Assembly: GCA_026874595.1 (NCBI GenBank)
Contig: CM049312.1
Span: 53,571,429-53,635,428, forward strand
Source: Sipunculus nudus
Lineage: Eukaryota; Annelida; Sipuncula; Golfingiida; Sipunculidae
Reading direction: 5' to 3'
Length of the DNA: 64,000 nt
Of this stretch, positions 28,179 through 39,784 are shown in pieces. Both the position numbers and the translations under genes were made by a program. The first letter of the stretch is position 1. Each line of letters starts with the position of its first letter. The notes under the pieces are model-generated. The model made no database searches. It saw only the letters and a list, made by a program, of their open reading frames with translations, and was not told the origin of the DNA.

Positions 28179-29096
28179 TGTTATGTGGTAAGAGGTGTGA
28201 ATATCTATTATAAATAATTACTGATTTTAACGCAATATTTTGGTACACATAAGATCAGTTACCAGTTCAGCAGATGGAAAGACAGATAGAGCGACAGTGA
28301 AAAATGATAATAGCCTAAATTGGTGTACCAGCGCATTGTCTATCATTGTAAGACAGGTGTTTGGATTCCGATCTCCATATGTCGGTTAGCATATAGGTTT
28401 AGAAAAGAACCTGATGAATGAGTATTTTAATGGACATAAATTCTGAATGCAGACAACCAGTGATTTCTATAGACTGGTATAATTGTTATAGCCATGTGAA
28501 CGTAAACTTAATCAAGTAAGTCAAAATAGATTCTGTTATTATAGGCATCAGCAGAAGCCAGGTTTAGATCTGGATGACAGTGTAAAATGATATTAAAGTC
28601 AGAGGTACGGTGAATACCGACCTACGCATCAGGCAGCAATTTAGGACAGGAAAACAGTATCAAAAGTGAGTCAGTAAGTAGCTGGGTCACACAGAATTGA
28701 TCAGGAGACAAATATATACCCTGGATATATTAATGACAGAATATAATTATATTACATGAGTTTTAGGTAAAACAGGGAAAAAATTTGTGCGTAGGCGAAA
28801 GCCGAAGCCATACATGGTTATCAAAACAGTCGGGTATGTTATAATGACACATATCCAATATCCAATAGAAAAAGTGTAAGATGATGTAAAGGTTTGTGAC
28901 GTAGTAATACTGATACAAAAACCTGTGTTGGGCTGGGAACTGACAGACAGACCCACGCCATCATCAACATGTAAACCAAGACAACTGGAAATAAAACAGC
29001 ACAATATCCAACTTGGACTGTCTCAGTTATTCACCTGACGCGCCGTGTGACTGTGTTATGGCCAGGGAAGAACTCCCCTAATTCCCCGTTGTAACA
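28179..29096 (+). repeat. 3' LTR (918 bp)
   Basis: Same length as the 5' LTR and about 98-99% identical by eye. Followed immediately by the GTAG target duplication. Confidence 0.92.
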
Positions 29097-29100
29097 GTAG

Positions 29101-30204
29101 TGTATTTCAAGAACTGATCACACATTTAAGGTGGTCTTCCATATATGCTTATGCAGTATGTAGGCAGTATGCATGTTTATAAGAAATTGATACAATTTGT
29201 TCTTTTGTGGGGCCCCATTTATCCTTACTGGTATTTGTGTACTTATGTGACAATGCAGTTGCGTTATAAGTTAATTTGATCATTCGCTGCAGCAGTTTAG
29301 AACACATAATAATACATGGAAGAGAAGAGGGGCTTTCCATTCTTTGATGTCAGTAATGGGGTATTTCTCGGGCAGTGAATTAAATATAGGTGACCATATT
29401 TTGAATGGAAACTTCAGTCAGCTTTGTAATATGTATTTTTCTATATCATATCCATGTCCATAAAAAACTTCCTGGTGAAAGAAGGTCCTTTTAATGAAAA
29501 AGAAAGGGAAAATTTGTCTTTACTGCAGAATTTTTTAGGGCAAAGAAATGTCATGTAGAGAGAGGAAAACCTGTATGTCAGGGCAAGTACTTTAAAATGT
29601 TATGAATTAATATTGAGCCTGTGATAAGGTTCAAAATGAGAGCCTATTCCAAAACGGGATGTCTTTTAACTAAAGATAATCCCTTGAACCTTTTATAAAA
29701 ATACCCCAGAAAATGCCGACCCCACCACACAAGCTGTTTGTTTTTGTTTATATCCACATGTTTATAGCATGTGGGGTGTCCACTAAAATAATCCAAACTC
29801 ATTCAGCCACAACATCTTGCAGAAAGTCATAGTTTTGCAAAGGACATCTGGTAGCTAACTAGTGAACTTTCAGCTTCTGTACCTATGCAGCCTTCCACCT
29901 TTAGTCAGTAGGTTACATGGTTTTATTGTTTATTATGATTGCCATATGTACAATGTTGACTAACATTTCTAGAAAAACAAGCCCAAAATCAGTCACGTGG
30001 GCATTATAAGAACTTTTCTTAACAGGAATTAACTAGAGGATATTAATATGTACACAGGGTAAACCAAAATCACATAAATTCTACAGAAAAGTAAGGTGAA
30101 TAGGTGGCTTTAATAACCCACATTGACTAACTATTGTATATTGGATTCCAGGGTAAGATTGATATGTATGTCAGCTTATGATTCATGCTTACATTTTCTG
30201 ACAG
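29101..30204. other. Spacer upstream of the small membrane-protein gene
   Basis: No exon or repeat was recognised. A promoter and any 5' non-coding exon of the downstream gene may lie here or further left, but I cannot place them. Confidence 0.4.
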
Positions 30205-30225
30205 GTTTCACACAGCAATTTAACC

Positions 30226-30378
30226 ATGAAGTTTCCTGTTGAAGCTCAGCTCTCCCTTCCGTCATTACTCCTGCTCACGATAGGCACGATCATCTTGATA
30301 GTCTGTGGAGTCAGGGGATTTCCTGATAAAATCGACTCCAGCGTGGCTGTCATTTTCATCCTCATGGGACTAGCACAG
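30226..30378 (+). CDS. Small membrane protein exon 1
   Basis: 51 codons from the ATG to a GTAAGG donor, ending IFILMGLAQ. It contains the first membrane helix and most of the second. Confidence 0.72.
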
Positions 30379-30933
30379 GTAAGGTCATGTTTATGTTAGA
30401 AAAATTAATGACTTAAATTGTCATTCCATACATGTGTATACAGTATGTATGCAGTACGAATATGTATGCAGCAGTATTCCAGCTAGAAATCAGACATAAC
30501 AATCTTTTAGAGTGATCCATTTGTACTTATGCATACATAAATATGCATATGAAGCTGTTCAAGCATGTACTGGTTCTTCGCTGTTGCGATGAAATTCGGG
30601 GACATACTTTAGGATGTACTAACAAGGGCCAGGGCACACCCCGTCCTGTCATCCAACTATCATATAATAATGAGATTAACTTTACCAGACACCAGAAATA
30701 TTAGAGTTTGAAAATAATTGTATAACTAAGATTCTGATTATAAGGAATCATGGATCTGATACTAATGATTAAGAAGTTGATTGTAATAATTTAATCTATT
30801 TCAGCTGTTTTGGCAACTGATTCTCTTTTTTGCAAATTTAATTGTTACAAGAATATTGAAATTCTAAGCTAACTCTTGGTGAATGTAAAATATTCTTGTT
30901 GATTCTCAGATTAGACTCTCATCAATATATACA

Positions 30934-31001
<68 letters not shown>

Positions 31002-32431
31002 TCCGTATGCAGGTATGCCTTCAGCAGCCCCCACCCCCTTCCATAAATCATCCTTGCTATGCTCCAGAAAATGCTTATGTGAATTTCATACTCCAGCAGC
31101 CCTTTACTATAGCCCAGCTTTTGCTGCATATATACTGCATACACATACATATTAATGAAAACACTAGCCTCTATTTTCTAGCTTAACCTTTCAGATCTGT
31201 CAGAAATTTATTATTAATATCTGCTGGACAGCCGACTTGAAAATCCTCTCATTGGAGCAGCTTCTGTATTTTATTTAATGTTTTGTCTCTTTGAGTGGAT
31301 GTTTGATGCTGAATTTCAGACTTCACATATCTCCATGAATATGCACCCGGCAGTGGGCTGGAAATCCACACATAAACTTAAGACCTGTAACAGTTAATAA
31401 GAGTGCTGCCAGTTTTATAGAAAAATATGACTAACAGTTTTAAATATTGGGCCATACCCTCATGCTAGTCAGTCTATAGGTCATGTTAAATTAATGGCAG
31501 CATTTCTTATAACTTTTTATTTAATGAAATGTTGAATCTGTACATTTAATCTTTTTGCCACGGTCTAAAGTTCACATTAGAAATTATTTGATAATTGTAT
31601 ATATTGAATATTTAGACTGCAGTTACTAGTTTGGTATATGGTTACATTCCAGATGCACTTCTTTAACCTTTTCCTGTTTACATTATTTAGATTAAAGACA
31701 AATTCTGACACTTCTGTATCTTACGTTTAGTTTACGATCAACATTTTTCAAAGGTTTTGTTGTAACCTTTTTACCAAACTTTAAATGCTAACCTCTCTGG
31801 CCTTATCCTGTTTATTTATATATTTGTTAATTATAAGGATAGATAAAATAACCCTGTTGTGTTAAACATCAGTTTTGCATCATAGACCATGGATCCTGTC
31901 AGGATAGATGTCCAACCCTCCACCAGATGTCATTCTACTCAAAAAAACGAACCTCTTCTAGTTTTGCACTGTTGGATGGCCAGGACAACTTGTCTCAACT
32001 ATCAGAACTTTAAAAATCAGAATTTGATACATTTCAAGGAACCCCTTGTTTTCATTTCACATGCTTATGTTTACAAAATATTAATTATTCCATGAAGTCC
32101 TCACATAAAAGACACCCTTGTTTATGTAATTTGCTTTGAAACAATTCACATCCACATATTTGAATGAACTACATTGCCCTCTATATTACATTTATTACTA
32201 CGTTGCCAATGTATTTAGAAGACCTGGTGTATTGTGGGTAGTAGTTTTTAATGACCACACTTGTAGTCTTGTGGGTCAAATTCTGTGCTATGTGGATATA
32301 TGTCCTATAGAGACGAATGAGCAGTTTTTGAATTCACCTTTCAGGGGCTGTTTGCTGGAGGCTTCAGATTTTTTCTGGCAAGGCGGAAGAGGAGCCATGA
32401 TATACCGATGACAGAAATGAATCGGACTTGA
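30226..32431 (+). CDS. Small membrane protein, 79 residues, two coding exons, family not recognised
   Basis: Two exons joined at phase 0 encode a protein starting MKFPVEAQLSLPSLLLLTIG and ending HDIPMTEMNRT. Residues about 10-28 (SLLLLTIGTIILIVCGV core) and about 39-58 (SVAVIFILMGLAQGLFAGGF) are hydrophobic and likely membrane helices, joined by a short RGFPDKIDS loop. An ARRKRSHD stretch follows the second helix, which suggests a cytosolic C-terminal tail by the positive-inside rule. The start ATG sits in AACCATGA just after a splice acceptor (exon begins about 30205, acceptor TTTCTGACAG), so there is probably an upstream non-coding exon. An AATAAA at 32591 could be the polyadenylation signal. 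I do not assign a function. Confidence 0.72.
30936..30998. repeat. (TA)n microsatellite
   Basis: About 60 bases of TA in the intron of the small membrane-protein gene. Confidence 0.95.
32345..32431 (+). CDS. Small membrane protein exon 2 (stop codon)
   Basis: Acceptor CACCTTTCAG. 28 codons plus TGA, encoding GLFAGGFRFFLARRKR and the tail. Phase 0 matches exon 1, and the hydrophobic helix continues across the junction, which is the main support for the join. Confidence 0.72.
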   Translation, partial: GLFAGGFRFFLARRKRSHDIPMTEMNRT

Positions 32432-34145
32432 ATAAGTCTCCACAGACAAAGAACTGATCAGCTCTACTGTGTAGTTAACTCCAATACTCTTCAGGCTGTC
32501 ACACAGTGGATGTGTAATAGCCAGGCATGTATTTCTGCTCAAAAAATTTAAAACACATGGCAGCAACTATGACTCTCTGGAGTTAAAAGCAATAAATGAA
32601 GGACACTTCAGGCAGGGATATTTTGACCAGGACATTCTGGATTAGGACATACCGGATGAGATGTTATGGCCAAGCCTTTTTGCAGGGAGGACATTCAGGC
32701 CAGGTTAATATTATAGGGGTCCATAAACAGGGATTTATACTGGGTTCTAATAATAGATTAACCATCATAAAACAGTTATTTTAAATATATATTTCTTGAG
32801 CATGACAGTGTCCTTCCATGCTTAAAGTCCTATCTAAAATGTCCTAGTCTGGAATGTCATAGTCCGAAAATCCCCGTCTGAAATGTCCATCCTCCAGAAG
32901 CAGCAAGTCTCAGATAGTTTTAGGTCACAAAGGTGTGGTATGGATCATTCAGTGTTTGTGTGCTGGCAGATTTTAACAGCATTGCTTGACAAGATGAAGT
33001 TTTGCACTTTTAGGTGTATTAAAGAATACCCAAATCAGTATTATATTGGTGATGCCAGATACACTTTTGATATATATATTTTATACATGGTTCTTCAACT
33101 GCAAATCATTAATTAGTGAACATTGTAGACAGTCTGATTACATTACAACCTGAATGTGTTTAATCATATCAATATGATTCTCAGTGTCAGTCATGTCAGT
33201 TCAGTATACCTATTTAAGGACTTGTAAATTAATGTTTGTCCCAGTGATTCTACACAGATAAAATGAGAAATGTTTGAATAAGCTGCTATATTATATAAGA
33301 TACACATGCATTTATTTGTATAAAACTTCATCAGGTCTCTGTGTGCATAAATTATACATATATGATCACATTAAGACACTGAATTATAATTCATATGCTG
33401 TCTCAATGACTGCCGAGCAAAGACTCTAAGATGCCTATAAAAAGTAGCACATTTTAAAGAAAGTTTTTGAAAATAAGATGACATTATGATGTAAAATTTA
33501 ATTTGTGCATTCTGTCTCATATTTATTTTGAAGGTCTGTCATTAAATATATTTTGATTGATAAATGAATAAACCTTTACTTCATATATTATGATTTTTGT
33601 CTTATCTTTTCACTTATAGTCAGCTGAGTTTTAGTGATAGTCCCATGTCCATCTTCCAGCTGGCCAGATAACTGTTAACAAGGCACATTTAAAAACCATT
33701 GGACCTACAATTCCAAATTCTGCTTGCAGCTAAATGTCCCCAGGTTGTCCTATTTAACTGAAAACTGGGTCCCTGGGACTTCATTCCACTGAGATCTTAA
33801 AGGTTCCCATTCACCTACCCCTTGAAAAAGAATTTATGTGATTCCTGGCTTCTTCTGTGTATATATTAACGATCTAGGGTAATTTTGGTTGTGAAAAGTT
33901 CTTATAAGGCCTTTGTAAAGGGTGTATGAACTTGTTTATCAACAACATGTTTGTAAACAGAGCAATGTTGACAAATGGGGAAAACATGTAACCTCAGGTG
34001 GTAGAATGCATATATGCGGATGTAGAAAGGTCACTTGTTGCAAAATGCCATTTGCAAAGCTCTGGCTTATCTGACTTGCTGCCAGATGCCCTTGTTGAAT
34101 TTGTTTTGATTATTTTAGCGGGCCCACACATATTATAAACACATT
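32432..34145. other. 3' UTR and intergenic spacer
   Basis: Starts with the probable 3' UTR of the small membrane-protein gene. After that there is AT-rich sequence with no supported gene up to the gypsy insertion. Confidence 0.5.
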
Positions 34146-34150
34146 GATAT

Positions 34151-35299
34151 TGTCACCAGAAATCGGTGACAATATGTACGGTGTTTTGTATCATAGTTTA
34201 ACGAAGTCTGTTCTCTATTGATATTGACGTGAAGCGTCATCCTAAAGCGTTGACAGGTCTTGATTGTATATATATATATTGTGATTTCTTGTATGGAATC
34301 CCATCGGCTATCAGCTGATTTATCCGTGTCACGCATCGTGTGTAATTATTACATTTGGTATGTGGGTCGCCATGGTGACGCTGACAGTCAAACTAGGTCA
34401 CATATATCCTTATATGGGACACTTGAGAAATAAGCCAATCAGAGAACCGGATCGCCGTATGGTGACGACGATTGTGACTTCAGAGTTCAGGGAGAGACGC
34501 TGGAAGCTGCCTTCAGTTGGGTCTTGAAGCTTGAGGTGGCAGCACACACGAACGGGAGTAGGAACATTGAAACGCCAGGAACGGCATAGAAGCAAGCTTC
34601 TACATGAGGCAAGGACCCAGCTCATGAGAACTCAGCCGTGCTGCCGACGGAGCTTCGTATTGGTGATAAAGTGAGAGAGCGCGCTCGTCACCTGCCGGCC
34701 TAGTTCAGCTTGACCTAGATACATAACCGCCGTAAGCCGTGAAACCGTTGCTACACGAGCAAGGTCAAGGACTCTAAGCTCTACATAAACAAAGAGCGTT
34801 ATTGCATGCATGTGAACGTAAACCTACCCGGGTCGCAGACAAGCAAGATCAGTTGAAGATCGCTAAACTCAGAAAGACTAGATCTATATGGTACTAACCA
34901 TACGCTAGATTCTACACAAAACAGTAACCAGAGATCTCTGAAGGAACTGGACTTTATGGTTTTTTTATACAAACCATGGACTCAGTAAAATATCCTGTAA
35001 TTTTAATGTGAAGAACTGTCGTATTGACACATCAACGCACACACTCACATTGGTGTCTCTGTAAGTATTGTCTTGAATTATATTTGTGAATTTAACCTGA
35101 TGTCTCATAGTTTCTATTGATCTGGGTGTATGATTGTCTGGTATTTTAATACACGTCCTTAAAAGAACCTGGAAATGTCACCTGTAATGACCGGGATCTA
35201 ATTTCTTGATGAGTGAAATCAAGTGGCGAGCGTAAACCCATCGTATGGTTTTATAGGATATATCCGTTGTAAAGTTTTCACGTTAAGCCAGGGGTGACA
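34151..35299 (+). repeat. 5' LTR of the gypsy element (1149 bp)
   Basis: Differs from the 3' LTR by about seven substitutions and a 47-base segment (near 35130-35180) missing from the other copy. The first 21 bases form a hairpin: TGTCACC, a 7-base loop, GGTGACA. Confidence 0.95.
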
Positions 35300-36018
35300 T
35301 TGTATGGCGAGCGTACCAGGATATAATTAGCCTTAAAAAACTGGCTAATTACAGTAAGTTTCAGAAGTTTGAACTGAGAAAACAGTACTGAAACCAGACA
35401 TTCATATACTCAAACTAGAGTTGATCTGAATTAATAATTGGAAATGACACCAAACTGATGTTATAGTGTATACTTGCTCAATGAAATTACCCCACTATTA
35501 GGAGTTAATATTTATTCAGTGAGAATATTACCTGAAGCACAACATTGTTTCAAGATCGGCATATACCTTGTAGATTTGGCTAGAACACATGCATGTTTTG
35601 TGAGAAATGCTAGTTCAGTGATACCTGGACATCATTATTGGGTTCATATAAACCCAGATTAGAGTGAAAATTTTTGATGTTGTTAGATACGCCCTGGTAT
35701 AATTTTTTCTACACTAGTTTGTGATTGGTCACGTGGTAGGGTCTCTTGACAGGTAAGTTTACCCCTCCCGATTGGCATGGTAATCATAGGTGCATGGTGT
35801 TTATTGATATCTTGATATCCATCCGTCCATCCGTCTGACCCTTCGTCCGACCTTCCGTCCGTCCGTCCGTATAAGTAGAATTTTGATGCGTAGAGCTACC
35901 GTAGTGTTATTGTACGGATACCGCTGGTTCGTTAGGTTGGCTTTAACAGTACGTATTTACGGATTTTTAAGAGCGGATATTACTAGATACTGGAATCTTA
36001 CTAGGTTAGAGCGTTACC
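35300..36018 (+). other. Gypsy leader: primer-site region and 5' untranslated sequence
   Basis: Begins with the TGGCGAGCGTACCAGG candidate primer-binding site. The same TGGCGAGCGTA word also occurs inside the LTR at about 35224. A (GTCC)n tract lies at 35819-35872. No long ORF is present. Confidence 0.6.
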
Positions 36019-36945
36019 ATGGAAACGTTAGAGTCACTTGTTAGATGCGGACAGGCCTTGGGGCTTAAGGACCAGGCTTTACAAGATTATGTTGAGGCTA
36101 GACGGCGTGCGGATGAGGAACGTGAGGAAAGAGCTAGGCAACTTGAAATAGAGAAGGAACAGCGGGAATTAGAGCGGGAATTAGAGCGTGAGCAGCGGGA
36201 ATTAGAGCGCGAGCGAGAGGCTAGAGCCCACGAAATAGAGGTTCTAAGGTTAAAGTCTGACTCTGGGGTTAAAGAAGAGAGAAGTAGGGATGTATTCCCG
36301 AAAATCCAGCTTCCACCTTTTGATGAGGCTCACGATCAGCTAGATGCGTTTCTTGAGCGATTTGAACGATTAGCTGTATGTCAAGGCTATGATAGGGAGA
36401 ATTGGGCGTTACACCTGAGTCCGTTACTGCGGGGTAAGGCGCTAGGGACTTACACACAGTTATCGGTTAGTGAGGCCATGGATTACGATAAGTTAAAGAT
36501 AGCCTTGTTAAAGCAATACCAAATGACCGAAGAGGGTTATCGACACAAGTTTCGGACTTGTAGGCCTGAGCGAGGCGAAACGCCGAGTCAGTTTGCGGTG
36601 AGACTGAGTGGATACCTAGACCATTGGATAGGGATGGCAGGGGTCGGAGGTGACTACGACGGGGTAGTTAACCTGTTGATGTGTGAGCAGTTCGTAAACT
36701 GCTGTAGTAGGGATCTCTCTATGTTTTTGAAAGAGAGACGGTGTCGTGACTTTGATAGTATGGTAGACTTAGCCGAGAGTTATACGGAGGCTCACGGTGT
36801 ACACAGCCGTACAGCAGGTCCTCGTTATGGCAATAATGTGCCGCGTCCAGCGCAACCGGTATCTCAGCCTAGAGAGAAGCGAGAGGTTGAGCGCAGTCCG
36901 GGCGGTCAGACATTTAAGCCATCAGGAGGCATCAGATGTTATTAA
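36019..36945 (+). CDS. gag: Gypsy gag, stop inside the zinc knuckle
   Basis: 308 codons from ATG in a strong context (ACCATGG). Residues about 30-80 are Glu/Arg-rich and predicted coiled coil, with repeated REL/EREQRELER words. Residues about 95-260 form a retrotransposon Gag capsid domain (FPKIQLPPFDEAHDQLDAFL; later ETPSQFAVRLSGYLDHW), resembling SCAN-like gag of Gmr1-type elements. The ORF ends at TAA (36943-36945) between the first two cysteines of a CCHC knuckle. The frame then continues CNELGHKARECK until 37075. The stop therefore truncates nucleic-acid binding and blocks the route to pol unless read through. It most likely arose by one substitution of a Lys codon. Confidence 0.9.
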   Translation: METLESLVRCGQALGLKDQALQDYVEARRRADEEREERARQLEIEKEQRELERELEREQRELEREREARAHEIEVLRLKSDSGVKEERSRDVFPKIQLPPFDEAHDQLDAFLERFERLAVCQGYDRENWALHLSPLLRGKALGTYTQLSVSEAMDYDKLKIALLKQYQMTEEGYRHKFRTCRPERGETPSQFAVRLSGYLDHWIGMAGVGGDYDGVVNLLMCEQFVNCCSRDLSMFLKERRCRDFDSMVDLAESYTEAHGVHSRTAGPRYGNNVPRPAQPVSQPREKREVERSPGGQTFKPSGGIRCY

Positions 36946-37021
36946 TGTAATGAACTGGGACATAAGGCGCGGGAATGTAAGACTAGTGCCCGGTCGAGGC
37001 CTAGGTCTTCCCCTCAAGTAG

Positions 37022-38980
37022 GGCGTGCTGCTGGCGATCAGCAGAGGTATAGGACTAATTTTAGCCCCCCCGTATAACCCAAAACAGAAACCGGAGACTA
37101 TGTCAATGGCAGTAGTCGAGGCGGAAACGGAGACAGTCGGTGCGGTGAAACCGGAAGTAGAGAGTCCGAGTCAGTCGTTAGGATTTGCTGCCCAGACAGA
37201 AGGCGGAATCTCGTTACCTGTGTGTGAAGGGCTGGTGAATGGTAAGTCAGCGAGGGTGCTGCGGGATTCGGGATGTTCCTCGGCAGGAATACGTGAGTCG
37301 TACGTGGAGCCGAATCAGTTCACCGGACACCAGGTCGAGTGTAGGTTGTTCGACGGGTCTGTAAGACAATTTCCTATGGCTAGGATTAATGTGGACTGTG
37401 CGTACTTTGTCGGTACTATCGAGGCAATGGTGGTCGGGGATGCTGTATGTGATTTAGCGCTAGGTAACGTAGCGGGAGCGCGTGATCCGTATGATCCGGA
37501 CCCGACGTGGAAGTCTGAGCGGTCCTCAGGCATAGTGTGTGACGGTGTAGAGTCACAAAAGGAGGTGTCGTCCGCGGTGGAGACACGGAGCGCTGCACGA
37601 GAGAAACAGATACCGACGCGTAGCTTGAATGTTGCAAGCCCAGTTGCCGATGTGAGTCCGGCCGAATTTTTGAAGGCGCAGGAGGAGGATGGGTCTTTAG
37701 CGCCGTATTGGAGGCTAGCTAGAGAGGCTAGAAATGATAGTCCATTTAGAATTGAGGACGGATATTTAGTTCGGGTTGTGAGTGATAAACGGGGAGATCA
37801 AGATGGATCTCGAGTGGTGGTACCTCAGACGTTACGGTACGACGTAATGAGGATGGGCCACGAAGCGGTTATGGCGGGCCATCAGGGCATAGACAAAACG
37901 CACGACCGCGTGAGAACTCAGTTTTTCTGGAAAGGGATGTATAATGACATTGCAGAGTTTTGCAAGTCCTGTCCCATTTGCCAGAAAACCATACCGAAAG
38001 GCAAGGTGCCTGGAGCTACTTTAGGCCAGATGCCATTAATTGATGAGCCCTGGCGTAGAATTTCGATGGATCTGGTTGGGCCGATCCATCCAGCGTCCGA
38101 GAGAGGTCACAGGTATATTCTGACCGTTATGGATTATGCCACTAGATATCCGGAGGCTGTTGCTTTAAAGAACATAGATACAGTCTCTGTGGCTGATGCG
38201 CTAGTTGATATTTATGCGCGGTTAGGAGTGCCGTCAGAGGTGCTTACTGACATGGGAACACAATTTACGTCAGACCTCATGCGAGAAGTTAGCCGTGTTT
38301 TGTCTGTAAGACAGCTCACCACTACTCCTTACCATCCTATGTGCAACGGAATGGTGGAGAGATTCAATGGAACGTTAAAGTTAATGTTGAAACGGATGTG
38401 CGAGGAAAGACCGCGAGATTGGGATCGGTACCTCAGCGCCGTGCTTTTTGCGTACCGAGAAGCACCACATGAGAGCACAGGGTTCTCACCCTTTGAGGTG
38501 CTCTATGGTAGGATCGTTAGAGGACCGATGCGGATTCTAAGGGATCTGTGGACCAAGCGAGATACTAGCGTCGAGACAAAAACCACGTACCAATACGTCC
38601 TGGACCTACAAGACAAACTAAGCGACACATGCGCGTTAGCTAGAGAGGCGTTGAACAAATCAGCGAACAGACACAGACTGTTATATGATAGAGGTAAATG
38701 CACGCGCAGGTTTGAGGCCGGAGACGAAGTTTTGTTGTTACTCCCGACGGAGCGGAACAAATTAATGGTACAGTGGAAAGGCCCCTATACTATTGTAAAC
38801 AGGGTTGGGGACTTAGACTATCGGATTAAGATTGGCGATAAGGTTAAAACCTTCCACGTGAATATGCTGAAACGGTACCATGCTAGAAACGAGCCCCAGC
38901 ATATTCTGGCAGCGGTAGCCAAGGGCGCACCTGATTCTATACATGATCCTGACGGTGTAGACGGGGAAACAGAGCACTGA
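37022..38980 (+). pseudogene. pol: Gypsy pol part 1: aspartic protease and integrase
   Basis: Open frame offset from gag; the gag frame reaches it near a seven-C run (37065-37071), where one base must be gained or skipped. Numbering from 37025: protease DSG at 81-83 (LRDSGCSSAG). Integrase zinc site H279, H286, C316, C319. Catalytic D349 (SMDLVGP), D409 (LTDMGTQF) and E445 (GMVERFNG), the D,D35E spacing. A C-terminal GPY/F module at about 583-600 (WKGPYTIVNRVGDLDYRI). There is no RT between protease and integrase; the linker SPAEFLKAQEEDGSLAPYWR is the usual pre-integrase segment. The integrase itself looks complete. Confidence 0.93.
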
Positions 38981-38981
38981 T

Positions 38982-39578
38982 AGACCTAAGACAAAGAAGG
39001 CTTTGCGAGCATTCCTAGGTCTTACAGGGTACTATCGAAAATTCGTGCCAAACTATGCGGAAATAGCGGTGCCCTTGACTGATCTAACGCGTAAAGGTCA
39101 ACCTAACAAACTAGACTGGAAACCCGTACACGAGAACGCGTACTGTTCTCTAAAGGCTAAACTGTCAGACCCTCCCATACTGAAGCTACCTGATTTCAGT
39201 AAACGATTTTATTTGAAATGTGATGCATCTGATGTGGGTATTGGCTGTATCCTGATGCAAAGACACGAGGGGATCATGCACCCAGTAGCTTATGCCAGTC
39301 GTAAACTATTGCCCAGGGAGAGAAATTACTCCACCATCGAGAAAGAGTCATTAGCAATTGTATGGTCGGTACAGAAATTTGAGATGTACCTGGCTTGTAG
39401 ACCGTTCACCATTCAGACCGACCACAAACCATTAAAGTGTATTAGCAAATCAAAATGTGCTAATAAGAGAGTAATGAGATGGGCACTGGTTCTACAAGAG
39501 TTTAGATTTGATATTGAAGCAGTGTCAGGTAAACTAAACCATGGACCTGATTTTCTTAGCAGACTGCCTGAGTGTTAG
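38982..39578 (+). pseudogene. pol: Gypsy pol part 2: RT C-terminal remnant and RNase H
   Basis: A different frame, starting abruptly at RPKTKKALRAFLGLTGYYRK, the end of RT (thumb/connection). It is followed by RNase H with acidic residues in KCDASDVGIG, STIEKESLAIV and FTIQTDHKPL, and ends HGPDFLSRLPEC. The fingers and palm with the catalytic YxDD box are missing: only about two bases separate this frame from the integrase stop. An internal deletion of several hundred bases removed them. RNase H is adjacent to the 3' untranslated region and polypurine tract. Confidence 0.92.
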
Positions 39579-39784
39579 GATGTAATGAGCTATAATGTTT
39601 AGCCAGTTAAGTCTAAACATGTACTAGATTTTGCCCTGTGTCATAGACCGTGGGCATGTACTAATGACAACTTGTTACATGACCCTTATGTATTGCTATG
39701 TATTGCTACATGTAAATATGTTTAGCTGGACCCTGTAAGATAGAACGATACGATGTATCGAGAAAATACTGTGTATTTTCCTTA

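Larger units (their letters stand above)
25983..29096 (+). mobile_element. Non-autonomous LTR retrotransposon with antisense ORF
   Basis: Two 918-base direct repeats (TGTTATGTGG...CCGTTGTAACA, TG/CA ends) flank a 1278-base interior and are bordered by a perfect 4-base target duplication GTAG (25979-25982, 29097-29100). Directly after the left LTR there is a primer-binding-site-like TTGGTGGAGAACCGGGG. An AATAAA lies about 110 bases from the LTR 3' end. Both suggest plus orientation. The polypurine tract is poor. No gag, RT or integrase is present. The LTRs differ at roughly a dozen sites, so the insertion is fairly recent. Confidence 0.88.

Noticed and set aside
36797-37021. 74-codon frame upstream of pol
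   Set aside because: It overlaps gag and ends before the pol frame opens; it only reflects the pol frame's upstream part.
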